Assembly: GCA_900319595.1 (NCBI GenBank)
Contig: ONOZ01000036.1
Location: forward strand, 1 to 14,656
From: an uncultured Bacteroidales bacterium
GTDB taxonomy: Bacteria > Bacteroidota > Bacteroidia > Bacteroidales > P3
Direction of reading: 5' to 3'
DNA: 14,656 nt
The notes beneath the pieces were generated by a model. It did not search any database. It saw only the letters and a list, made by a program, of their open reading frames with translations, and was not told the DNA's origin. Position 1 is the stretch's first letter; the number at the start of each line of letters is the position of its first letter. Shown here piece by piece: positions 1 through 7,131 of the stretch. Both the position numbers and the translations under genes were made by a program.

Positions 1-134
1 ACACGATATTCAGTTTCGTTCTCCAAAACATTGATTTTTGGCGTGCTTTCATTAAATTCTGGCATACAACTAACTCCGAAGAAGTCATTAAACATACTTG
101 GTAAATAAGCATTTGTTCTCATTGTTGGTAACAT
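1..134 (-). CDS. Small heat-shock protein (Hsp20/alpha-crystallin family), N-terminal part only
   Basis: Only the first 44 codons lie in the window; the gene continues past the left edge. The visible protein starts MLPTMRTNAYLPSMFNDFFG and continues through a KINVLENETEYR segment. This matches the start of Bacteroidota Hsp20 proteins, in which a short hydrophobic N-terminal arm with a FNDFF-like motif precedes the first strand of the alpha-crystallin domain (typically 'P.INV.E....Y.VE'). Hsp20 proteins are ATP-independent cytoplasmic holdase chaperones that form oligomers. The start is well fixed: a full AGGAGG lies 8 bases upstream (148-143), which is unusual for this phylum and for this window. 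Upstream repeats at 273-348 may control it. The alpha-crystallin domain itself is not visible, so the call rests on the N-terminal pattern. Confidence 0.78.
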   Translation of the reverse strand, partial: MLPTMRTNAYLPSMFNDFFGVSCMPEFNESTPKINVLENETEYR

Positions 135-142
135 AATTTTTT

Positions 143-148
143 CCTCCT
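143..148 (-). promoter_or_regulatory. Strong Shine-Dalgarno sequence of hsp20
   Basis: The minus strand reads AGGAGG, 8 bases before the ATG at 134-132. It is the only well-placed full-consensus ribosome-binding site I found in the window; the other genes have A/T-rich leaders without one. Confidence 0.75.
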
Positions 149-272
149 AATTTTTAATGGTTTTTAATTTGTTTTAAAATTTTAGTTTTTTCCTTTCCAA
201 TATCTTAAATATTGTTTTTTTTATTTTTCCTTTCATAGAAGCATTTACAAATTTGATACCAAAAGCATAATT

Positions 273-348
273 TGACAATTTGTCAGGAAAATAATAAATA
301 AAAGAAAAAATACCTGACAAAACGACATTTTTATAGGACATTTTGTCA
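273..348. repeat. Three phased copies of a TGACAA-n-TTGTCA-like element upstream of hsp20
   Basis: Site 1 (273-285) is TGACAATTTGTCA, a perfect palindrome with 6-base arms around one base. Site 2 (315-327) is TGACAAAACGACA. Site 3 (336-348) is GGACATTTTGTCA. The centres are at 279, 321 and 342, so the spacings are 42 and 21 bases, close to four and two helical turns. All three share the half-site TTTGTCAG, with site 2 inverted. This arrangement suggests operator sites for a dimeric regulator of hsp20, which is inference. Sites 2 and 3 together also form a 9-base inverted repeat (314-322 with 341-349) that could fold as a hairpin. Confidence 0.55.
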
Positions 349-349
349 G
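303..349 (-). terminator. Possible intrinsic terminator of the exb/ton operon (alternative reading of the repeats)
   Basis: On the minus strand CTGACAAAA (349-341) can pair perfectly with TTTTGTCAG (322-314) across an 18-base loop. It is followed by a T-rich run (GTATTTTTTC). It lies 44 bases beyond the stop of the TonB-family gene. The stem has only three G-C pairs and the loop is long, so it would be weak. The same bases are part of the phased repeats, and both roles are possible. Confidence 0.3.
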
Positions 350-392
350 ATATTTATATAAAATTGATAAAATTTTCTAAATAAACAATTCT

Positions 393-1133
393 TTATCTTA
401 CAAATTTATAAGTAATAGTTCCAACTTGAATCTCAGGAGCATCTGCTTTAGCGGAAAATTTGGAGCGTTTAGCCGCTTGTTCGCATGTACGCCAAATATT
501 AGTATTCATAATGGTTGTACCAGCAGCACCGCCCACCGCCTCAATAACGTTACCTTCTTTATCAACCTTGATAGTAACAACGACTTTACCTGTTTCTGTT
601 CTATTTGTCTTAGGCGTAGAAAGGCTTTTTGCACCTCTACCACTCAAAGACCAAGATGTACCGCCTTGACCTGCCCCCTCTCCGCTTTCTCCTGCTCCAC
701 TACCTGTGCCTTTAGCATAACCATCGCCACCACCATCGCCTTTACCACTACCACCTTTCTTTACCTTTCCTTTACTAAACAGAGCATTTTCATCAACTTG
801 CGGTTCTGTTTCTTTCGGTTGAATTTTGGGTTTCTTTTTTGTAGGCTTAGCTGTTAATGGTACGTTTTCAGTATTTTGCGTTATAGAAGGCTCATCATCA
901 TTATTAGAACTTATGGTCGGTTCATCTGTTGTTTCACCTCCACCAAGTCTGCCAGCAAAACCATCTTCTGCTTCTGTCAAATCATCGGCACTCATTTCCA
1001 CTCCAATCTCTGGGGGTGGTGGGTCTTGATAGGGCAAACCAAAAGCCAAAAGTAACAAGAGTACAACCGTATGAAATAGGATTGTAGCACCTGCACCTAT
1101 TAGTTTTCTCTTATTTTCTTTTGTTATATCCAT
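393..1133 (-). CDS. tonB: TonB-family energy transducer
   Basis: This 246-residue protein would carry proton-motive energy from the ExbB-ExbD complex across the periplasm to outer-membrane TonB-dependent transporters. It has a short cytoplasmic tail, one membrane anchor at about residues 11-33 with a histidine at 21 inside it (compare the conserved SxxxH of TonB anchors), and a proline-rich turn PPPPE. A polar linker follows, with KP/EP-rich stretches (about 95-113) and a glycine-rich stretch (about 127-161). After the SLSGRGAKSL motif comes a C-terminal TonB-like domain (about 180-246) with GKVVVTIKVDKEGNV and a closing VGTITYKFVR. That arrangement is typical of Bacteroidota transducers. The start lies 3 bases after the exbD stop, so the two are translationally close. 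A TolA-like role with the same ExbB/ExbD-type partners cannot be excluded from sequence alone. Confidence 0.85.
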   Translation of the reverse strand: MDITKENKRKLIGAGATILFHTVVLLLLLAFGLPYQDPPPPEIGVEMSADDLTEAEDGFAGRLGGGETTDEPTISSNNDDEPSITQNTENVPLTAKPTKKKPKIQPKETEPQVDENALFSKGKVKKGGSGKGDGGGDGYAKGTGSGAGESGEGAGQGGTSWSLSGRGAKSLSTPKTNRTETGKVVVTIKVDKEGNVIEAVGGAAGTTIMNTNIWRTCEQAAKRSKFSAKADAPEIQVGTITYKFVR

Positions 1134-1136
1134 TGC

Positions 1137-1571
1137 CTACCGATTTTCTTTTTTTATAGTATTTGGTGCGTCTGTTGCAAGAATCACTTTGTGTTTTGTA
1201 TTATTACGTTGATTGACGTGATTTACCGCATCTATGATATTCACAATATATTGAACAGGAACGCTTTTGTCGGCATGTAATTTAACTGTCCCTTCCTGAG
1301 TATCAGTTAGTAACGCCTCCAAATATGGTTCAACCTCTTCTAATGGCTTAGGTAGGTTTTCAACGTAGTAAGTTAGTTTATCGTCAATTGACACAGTTAC
1401 GTTTTGTTTTGCCATAGTCTGTCCAGATGTTGATTGTGGTAGTAGCATTTTAATAGCATTGGGACTAATCAATGTACTTGTCAACATAAAAAATATTAAC
1501 AGCAAGAAAACCAAGTCTGACATTGACGAGGAGTTGAACTGTGGTGTTATTTTATTACTACTCTGAATCAT
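1137..1571 (-). CDS. exbD: ExbD/TolR-family biopolymer transport protein
   Basis: This 144-residue inner-membrane protein is the proton-channel partner of ExbB/TolQ. A short N-terminal segment leads into one membrane helix (about 20-38) preceded by SMSD. Aspartate 19 matches the conserved membrane aspartate that carries protons in ExbD/TolR/MotB. The rest (about 45-144) is the periplasmic ExbD/TolR domain, including VKLHADKSVPVQYIVNIID. The length is normal for the family. It sits 12 bases after exbB and 3 bases before the TonB gene, giving the expected order exbB-exbD-tonB in one transcript. No Shine-Dalgarno sequence is visible. ExbD and TolR are hard to separate by sequence; the adjacent TonB-type transducer favours ExbD. 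Confidence 0.88.
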   Translation of the reverse strand: MIQSSNKITPQFNSSSMSDLVFLLLIFFMLTSTLISPNAIKMLLPQSTSGQTMAKQNVTVSIDDKLTYYVENLPKPLEEVEPYLEALLTDTQEGTVKLHADKSVPVQYIVNIIDAVNHVNQRNNTKHKVILATDAPNTIKKENR

Positions 1572-1583
1572 AGCTCTATAAAA

Positions 1584-2270
1584 TTACGCTGCAGGTTCGT
1601 GCAGTAGGTCCATAAATTCATTGGTACGACTCTCCAATATAAACACTACCTTATTAATTCGACCAATTAAGATACTATATAGGAAAGAGGCAATCAAACC
1701 TACTATCAAACCGCCTACTGTTGTTACCATTGCTTCATAGATACCTGAAGATAATAACTGAATATCAATATTATTGCCGGCGTTTGCCATATCGAAGAAA
1801 GCCTTTATCATACCTGTTACCGTACCAAGAAACCCTATTGACGGGGCAAGGTTACTTATGGTGGCAATCATACTAACACCTCCCTCTAATTTTGCAACTT
1901 CCATTTTACCAACGTTTTCTACGGCTTGATTTATGTCATTCAATGGTCTGCCCAAACGTTCTAATCCTTTACCTATCATTCTACCAATAGGGGAATCATT
2001 GGTCATGCAAATATTTTTTGCACCTTGCAAATCAGAATTATGAATACAATTTTTGACGTTGTTCATAAACGAAGTATCTTCTTTCAACGCTTTGTTTAAT
2101 GCTAAATATCTTTCAACGAATAGATAGATAACGACAACGGATAGTATTCCTAAAACGACCATTATCCAGCCTCCTGCTTTGGCAAGAGAAAATATATCTA
2201 AGGTTTTCGTTGTCGTTTGTGCAACTTCTTCTGCTGCTACGCTTGCTTGTAATAAAATTGTGCTTAACAT
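1584..2270 (-). CDS. exbB: MotA/TolQ/ExbB-family proton channel protein
   Basis: This 228-residue polytopic membrane protein forms the pentameric channel around ExbD. Membrane segments are predicted at about 36-52, 133-160 and 180-202, with a cytoplasmic loop (about 55-130) between the first two. The core motif NLAPSIGFLGTVTGMIKAF (140-158) and EAMVTTVGGLIVGL (179-192) carry the conserved pore threonines (150 and 183/184). The N-terminus adds about 30 residues, as usual in Bacteroidota. It follows the T9SS cargo gene by 33 bases with no visible terminator between them, and precedes exbD by 12 bases. Family membership is certain; ExbB rather than TolQ is inferred from the TonB-like third gene. 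Confidence 0.9.
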   Translation of the reverse strand: MLSTILLQASVAAEEVAQTTTKTLDIFSLAKAGGWIMVVLGILSVVVIYLFVERYLALNKALKEDTSFMNNVKNCIHNSDLQGAKNICMTNDSPIGRMIGKGLERLGRPLNDINQAVENVGKMEVAKLEGGVSMIATISNLAPSIGFLGTVTGMIKAFFDMANAGNNIDIQLLSSGIYEAMVTTVGGLIVGLIASFLYSILIGRINKVVFILESRTNEFMDLLHEPAA

Positions 2271-2303
2271 TGAAATTCTTTTTTTTATTAGATTAGTTTT
2301 TGA

Positions 2304-3920
2304 TTATTTGACTGTTACTTTTTCTACTTGTATGCCTTTATTTGTTATGATATGAATAATGAATGTTCCACTGCCAAAAGCAGATAAATCTATTTGACTT
2401 GGCAAAATGTTATTTGTATAAACCAAGGTGCCTAATTCAGAATAAATCTCAATTTTTTTCATATCTATTGCCTTGCCCTTAGGAATAAAATTTATTAGAT
2501 TTGTTGTTGGATTAGGAAATACTGTAACATTGTGATTTATTTCAGAACCCTCTTCCAAAGAACTTGACGCCGTTCTAAAAATTAGGTCATCGCTCCATTC
2601 ACCGTATGCGGTAGAGTCGGTGGTAGTGGTTATAGAATCTCCAGTTGTTGTATCTACGACCGTACTATCATAATAAATAGTACAAACCGCACGCACTTTG
2701 ACTTTGTATTCAGTATTGATAGTTAAACCTATTGGAAAATATACAGGATTATTCTCTACAACGAAAGGAGTAGCAGGATACACACCATCATTTCTTGCAA
2801 ACAATACTTCCCATTTGTTTTGACTTACTTGACCAGCCGTCCATTCTATTTTTGCAGTAACGTGGGTAGCGTGATCTACGTGCAATCCCATAACCTTTTC
2901 GCAAAGTGCTGCTTTTGTGTGGAAAGGACGCATATTGCTCCAGCCACTTGTTCTGTCATCACATACTGCACGAACATAACTTGTATAAGAACGGTTACTT
3001 TCCAAGTCATCTAATACAATACGAGTATCTTCAACTTCTACAATAGTACCTTCGCCTAACTTATGTCCAGAGAAACCATACTCCACTTCAAATTTTACTT
3101 GCCCCTCTTGTGCTTCCCATTGAAGTTCTGCAGAATTAGCCTCAACAACAACTGTATCCAATTTTTGTGGAATAGCACCGCAAGCATGCAAAGTTGTAAA
3201 AGATTTTTGCTCACTATAAGTTGTATCAACGTAATGATCATTATATCTATTTATAACCCAAATTCTATAATAATATGTTGTAGAAGATAGCAAAGGATAG
3301 AGTTCTGTTGTAATTTGTTTAGGATATAATCTATTAGGATTGAACGTACTTTGTACATAAGTAGCATTAGTGCTAGTTAGTGTAGGATGTTGAGTGGTGG
3401 AATAAACAAAACCACAATCTTCTAACGCTTCAGAATTTCCAGCAGACTCTATTGTACCCTTTAAAGATGCAGAAGACAAAGTTACATTGTCGCAAAGTGC
3501 TACGGTAGAGTGATCTCCAATCGGGTCGGCGGTTTTAAAAGTTGATGCTTCGGAGTAAACATATTCTGTGTCACTACTACTTTTTTTTAGGGTTATAAAT
3601 GCTTTTACTGAATAGTCGGTTTTGGGGTCTAAATAAGCTTGATAGTCGGTTATTTCGTACGAATAGATTTCGTTCCTTTTCGGAGCATTTTCAGAATATT
3701 TCAAAGTGTCTGCAGAAGAATTAGCACCTACTTTTGCAATAATAAATCCTCTTGTTTTGATATCATTAATTCTATTGCCCAACTGTTGAATATTTCCTCT
3801 AAAACGGGCTTTTGTCGCAGTTATATTATCAACGCTAACAATCGTTACAGAAGGCTGAGCGTTAAGTATGAAAACAGATACCAACAAACTCAATAAAAAT
3901 ATAAAACTTTGTTTTTTCAT
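2304..3920 (-). CDS. Secreted fibronectin-III-like protein with type IX secretion sorting domain
   Basis: This 538-residue protein has a clear signal peptide (1-21, MKKQ then a hydrophobic core ending LNA before QP). Four beta-sandwich segments resembling fibronectin type III follow, at about 23-131, 139-244, 247-336 and 339-450. Repeated cues are CGFVYS, YYYRIWVIN, SYTSYVRAVC and EYKVKVRAVC near the ends of units, followed by a W or F and T. The C-terminus (about 464-538) is a T9SS type A sorting domain: VFPNPTTN, then IEIYSELG, then a closing GIQVEKVTVK. The protein should cross the outer membrane and be released or anchored at the surface. No catalytic domain is visible; adhesion or a structural role is a guess. 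Unit 4 carries a threonine/aspartate-rich insert (417-438) with four O-glycosylation sequons. A TATATTTG promoter box lies 31 bases upstream, and exbB follows 33 bases downstream. Confidence 0.85.
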   Translation of the reverse strand: MKKQSFIFLLSLLVSVFILNAQPSVTIVSVDNITATKARFRGNIQQLGNRINDIKTRGFIIAKVGANSSADTLKYSENAPKRNEIYSYEITDYQAYLDPKTDYSVKAFITLKKSSSDTEYVYSEASTFKTADPIGDHSTVALCDNVTLSSASLKGTIESAGNSEALEDCGFVYSTTQHPTLTSTNATYVQSTFNPNRLYPKQITTELYPLLSSTTYYYRIWVINRYNDHYVDTTYSEQKSFTTLHACGAIPQKLDTVVVEANSAELQWEAQEGQVKFEVEYGFSGHKLGEGTIVEVEDTRIVLDDLESNRSYTSYVRAVCDDRTSGWSNMRPFHTKAALCEKVMGLHVDHATHVTAKIEWTAGQVSQNKWEVLFARNDGVYPATPFVVENNPVYFPIGLTINTEYKVKVRAVCTIYYDSTVVDTTTGDSITTTTDSTAYGEWSDDLIFRTASSSLEEGSEINHNVTVFPNPTTNLINFIPKGKAIDMKKIEIYSELGTLVYTNNILPSQIDLSAFGSGTFIIHIITNKGIQVEKVTVK

Positions 3921-3950
3921 TTCTCTGCACAGTTATTACTAATCAATCGG

Positions 3951-3958
3951 CAAATATA
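3951..3958 (-). promoter_or_regulatory. Promoter -7 box of the T9SS cargo/exb operon
   Basis: The minus strand reads TATATTTG, a match to the Bacteroidota TAnnTTTG box. The start of transcription would fall near 3945, giving a leader of about 25 bases. No good TTTG is present 19 bases upstream; TTTA occurs at a spacing of 21. Confidence 0.55.
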
Positions 3959-3999
3959 CGAAATTTTTTATTATTTGTATAAAAATGATAGATTTTATT

Positions 4000-5688
4000 T
4001 TATACTTTCTTTTTTTCAGTTCTATTTCTTACAATGGAATATATCAATAACAAAATGGAAAAAAAGGCAAACGGACGCATAATCATATCGCCGTGAAGAG
4101 CAAAGAAACTTTGGTTTTGTAGCATTGGAACATCATATTCAAACGCTTGTTGGTGCCAAAATTTGCCTTTACCAACAATTTGTCCCTTTGCATTTACTAA
4201 ACCAGACAATCCTGTATTTGCACAAACAGAAACATAACGACGATTTTCTATTGCACGCAAGCGAGATATTGCAAAATATTGTTTATACCCCTCTGTATCT
4301 CCCCACCAACCGACATTGGTAATTATTTGCAAAAAGTCCGCCCCATTTTTTACGAATTGACGTGTATAATTGCCATCGATGCTTTCCCAACAAATAGGGA
4401 CGCCAATTTTTATTTTCTTATTTTTGGACTCAAACACATTCGCTTGTTCGTCCGTTCCCAATGTGCCGACAATTCCTCCCAGATTCAAAGCGAGTTTTTC
4501 AATAAAAGGCAAATATTTTGTAAAAGGCATTTTCTCAACGCCCGCAACCAAAATACTTTTATGCCTTATTTGAATATCGTCTTGTAAGGAAGATTTATTA
4601 AACATCAAAGCCGTGTTACAAGATTCGTAGTATCTGTTGGGCATATTATTGATTTTTCGAGCGGCATTTGTTATTGTGCCTTGCGGTAGTAGTTTTCGTG
4701 AGGACATACCCGCAATTATTTCGCAGTCTTTCGCTTTTGCCGTAAATCTTTTCAACTCCTGAATACTTGGAACTCTATCTAAAAGGTCTTCCCATGCGTA
4801 TTCTTGTATGCAACTTTCAGGCAAAACTAAAAAGTCTGTCTTCTCTTCCAAAGCATCTTCAGCAATATTTTCTACTCTTGCAATTACTTGTTCGGGAGGT
4901 AATACAAATTGTTCATTATATGGGTCTAAATTCGGTTGCACAATCAATACCTTGGCTGTCTTTGTAGAATCGTCCTTGTATGTTGTCCAAAGAATTATTG
5001 ACCATGCGATAGGAATTACAATACATAATATTGCAAAAATCAGGTACTTATATTGATTTAATTTATTACTCTGATTAGAAAATTCTTTTGTGAGAAGAGA
5101 TTTTTTATCACTCTTTTTATTATATAAATATGGCTTTATAGTAAGATATATTAAAATATTGCTCAAAAGTATCCACAATGTACCACCCTCCATACCCAAG
5201 ACACTATACCATTGTACTAAAATGGGATAGGTAGCAAAGGAATTACCTAAATTAAGCCAAGGAAAATTTATATCCCATGTGAATTGTAAAAATTCTAATG
5301 TAATCCAATAAAAAACTAAAAAGAAATATGCTCCCGCTTTCTGCTTTGCAACATTTTTTGAATAAGAATAAAGCCAAAATATTACGCTCATAAGAGTTGC
5401 TTCTAATACAGGGACTATATAACCAACAAAAGAAGCATTGCTAATCCACCAAGTATTAGGGAGAGTAAAAAGAAAAAATGCAGGATAGGAATAAATAAAT
5501 GTAGCAGTGGAGTAAAAACGTTTATCAGAATTGTTATGAGCAATATAATCCTCCACAAACAATAGAGGAATAAACGCTATAAACATCAAAAAACCTAAGC
5601 TCATAACATTTACCCAAGATAACGCCATTAGAGTTCCCGACAATAGCGACAATAATAGTAATTTCTTTTTGCTGATATTATTATTCAT
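4000..5688 (-). CDS. lnt: Apolipoprotein N-acyltransferase
   Basis: Lnt transfers an acyl chain from a phospholipid to the N-terminal cysteine of lipoproteins, the last step of lipoprotein maturation in the inner membrane. The 562-residue protein has about seven N-terminal membrane segments (within 8-235), a periplasmic nitrilase-like domain (about 245-515) and a last membrane segment (about 538-554), the normal family layout. The catalytic triad is visible: E291 in LVLPES, K377 in HKSILVAGVEKMPF and C433 in PICWES. The stretch TNVGWWGDTEGYKQ and ANTGLSG further on are typical of Bacteroidota Lnt. Length is slightly above average because of a loop around 190-212. It begins 14 bases after the cyclo-ligase stop and is probably cotranscribed with it. 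Two lipoprotein genes in this window are potential substrates. Confidence 0.95.
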   Translation of the reverse strand: MNNNISKKKLLLLSLLSGTLMALSWVNVMSLGFLMFIAFIPLLFVEDYIAHNNSDKRFYSTATFIYSYPAFFLFTLPNTWWISNASFVGYIVPVLEATLMSVIFWLYSYSKNVAKQKAGAYFFLVFYWITLEFLQFTWDINFPWLNLGNSFATYPILVQWYSVLGMEGGTLWILLSNILIYLTIKPYLYNKKSDKKSLLTKEFSNQSNKLNQYKYLIFAILCIVIPIAWSIILWTTYKDDSTKTAKVLIVQPNLDPYNEQFVLPPEQVIARVENIAEDALEEKTDFLVLPESCIQEYAWEDLLDRVPSIQELKRFTAKAKDCEIIAGMSSRKLLPQGTITNAARKINNMPNRYYESCNTALMFNKSSLQDDIQIRHKSILVAGVEKMPFTKYLPFIEKLALNLGGIVGTLGTDEQANVFESKNKKIKIGVPICWESIDGNYTRQFVKNGADFLQIITNVGWWGDTEGYKQYFAISRLRAIENRRYVSVCANTGLSGLVNAKGQIVGKGKFWHQQAFEYDVPMLQNQSFFALHGDMIMRPFAFFSILLLIYSIVRNRTEKKKV

Positions 5689-5702
5689 AAGTATATTTTT
5701 GC

Positions 5703-6257
5703 TTAATATATTGCTGAGGTAGCAATTACTTTATTCATTTTCACATCAAATTCTTCAGTTGGTACTTTATTAACAATTTGGAAGTCAAAACATATCCCTA
5801 TTTTTTCACAATCACAAGTTTTTAATAATCTATCATAAAACCCTCTGCCTCTTCCCATTCTATTTTTTGTGCTATCAAATGCTACACCGGGAATAATCAT
5901 CAAATCAATTTTGGAATAATCTTCAAAAATATTGCCCTGAGGTTCCAAAATGCCGAATTGCTCTCCTTCAATCATAGAATCCTTACCTTCGTATTTGCGT
6001 AAAACCAAATCATCGCCTACGACACATGGCAAAAGTATAGTTTTATCTTTATACCACTTATTGATAAAGTCGTGCGTATAGACCTCATCATTCATAGACC
6101 AATAAAGTAATACATATTCTGCTTTTTTGAAAGAAAAAATTCTCTCTATATGATTGAAGATAGGCAAGGAGTAAAATTTTTTCTTCTCCAACGGGTAGAT
6201 ACTTTTAATCTTTTTGATTTTTTGTCTCAAATCTTTTTTTATGTCTGCTATCTCCAT
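5703..6257 (-). CDS. fau: 5-formyltetrahydrofolate cyclo-ligase (5,10-methenyltetrahydrofolate synthetase)
   Basis: This 184-residue cytoplasmic enzyme uses ATP to convert 5-formyltetrahydrofolate to 5,10-methenyltetrahydrofolate, returning a stored folate to one-carbon metabolism. Diagnostic motifs are FGILEP (101-106), IPGVAFD (122-128), the glycine/arginine-rich GRGRGFYDRLL (135-145) and a C-terminal VPTEEFDVKMNKVIA (165-179). The N-terminal helix with DLRQKIKKIK and the overall length fit the family. It lies between the radical SAM gene (42 bases upstream) and lnt (14 bases downstream). An AAGGAGG at 6286-6280 sits 22 bases before the ATG, too far to set this start. No other ATG, GTG or TTG in frame lies between them. 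Confidence 0.93.
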   Translation of the reverse strand: MEIADIKKDLRQKIKKIKSIYPLEKKKFYSLPIFNHIERIFSFKKAEYVLLYWSMNDEVYTHDFINKWYKDKTILLPCVVGDDLVLRKYEGKDSMIEGEQFGILEPQGNIFEDYSKIDLMIIPGVAFDSTKNRMGRGRGFYDRLLKTCDCEKIGICFDFQIVNKVPTEEFDVKMNKVIATSAIY

Positions 6258-6299
6258 CGTGTAAATAGTTATTTTATATCCTCCTTAATAAATACTCAA

Positions 6300-7067
6300 T
6301 TAATATGTAGAGGCTTTTATTCCTAATGCACGTATTTTGTTGGCGTATATTTCCAATTCATCTTTTTCTATTTTGATAAGATTTTTTGCAGGAGGTACTC
6401 TATCCAAAGAATACAACATAACCTCTCGCGGTTTAGTCTTTTTTACTATTTCCAAATAAGGTAGAAATTCCTCGTCTGTTGTGTTGTCAATTTTCTGTCC
6501 ATCATTTTCCCCGCGAAGTAGCATAGTTTGTATAATACAATCATTACCAAAGCGAATGATATTTTGTTTTATTTCTTCAAAATCTATATTTACCGGTTTT
6601 GCAATCAAATTATACATTCGTTCAGTACCAGCATCAATTTTTAAAAGAGGATTATCAATCAAATGTAAAGCCTCCCAAACTTTTTCATTTGACAACATTG
6701 TGCTGTTTGTCAGGATAGTAATTTTTGCTTGTGAGATATATTCATTTCTAAGAGATACAACATCTTTTACAATTTCTAATATATCTGGATGAAGAGTAGG
6801 TTCGCCATTACCACTAAATGTTATGGAATCTATCTTTGCACGACTTTCTTCGCTATTTTCTTTACACCATTTTTCCAATTCGGATTTTATCAAATTCTTA
6901 TCATTAAAAGGAACTTTAACTCTTGTATCTACTTCATTCCAACCGCATTCGCAATAAATACAATTAAATGAGCAGTATTTTTTTTGAGTAGGTAAGACAT
7001 TTACACCCAATGAGGTTCCTAAACGTCTTGAATGTATTGGTCCAACAATTATATTTTCAAAAAGCAT
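6300..7067 (-). CDS. Radical SAM protein of the COG0731 (Fe-S oxidoreductase) type
   Basis: This 255-residue protein carries the radical SAM cluster motif C32-x3-C36-x2-C39 in CSFNCIYCEC, with an extra cysteine at 41. These cysteines should hold a 4Fe-4S cluster that cleaves S-adenosylmethionine. The N-terminal VGPIHSRRLGTSLGVNVLP (8-26) and the glycine motif FSGNGEPTLHP (84-94) are characteristic of the COG0731 group. That group is related to TYW1, the enzyme of wyosine biosynthesis, but bacterial members have no established substrate. The later residues (about 110-250) give the rest of the barrel, including ILTNSTML and KIDAGTE. It is the first gene of the set ending with lnt. Its start lies 25 bases beyond the terminator hairpin of the upstream lipoprotein gene, and I see no clear promoter in that gap. 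Confidence 0.85.
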   Translation of the reverse strand: MLFENIIVGPIHSRRLGTSLGVNVLPTQKKYCSFNCIYCECGWNEVDTRVKVPFNDKNLIKSELEKWCKENSEESRAKIDSITFSGNGEPTLHPDILEIVKDVVSLRNEYISQAKITILTNSTMLSNEKVWEALHLIDNPLLKIDAGTERMYNLIAKPVNIDFEEIKQNIIRFGNDCIIQTMLLRGENDGQKIDNTTDEEFLPYLEIVKKTKPREVMLYSLDRVPPAKNLIKIEKDELEIYANKIRALGIKASTY

Positions 7068-7092
7068 ATCTTAAAATCTTTGGATTTAAGTT

Positions 7093-7119
7093 AAAAAAGC
7101 CTTCGCATAGTGCAAAGAC
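7093..7119 (-). terminator. Intrinsic terminator of the lipoprotein gene
   Basis: On the minus strand GTCTTTGCA (7119-7111) pairs with TGCGAAGGC (7107-7099) over a CTA loop, giving nine pairs, followed at once by six T. Two of the pairs are G-U and would be mismatches in plus-strand RNA, so the hairpin is strand-specific. It starts 12 bases after the lipoprotein stop codon. Confidence 0.85.
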
Positions 7120-7131
7120 TCTCTTTTTATT

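Noticed and set aside
426..857. Open frames on the plus strand across the TonB-family gene
   Set aside because: They are antisense to a well-supported gene, are low-complexity mirror images of its glycine/lysine-rich linker, and have no promoter or recognisable motif.
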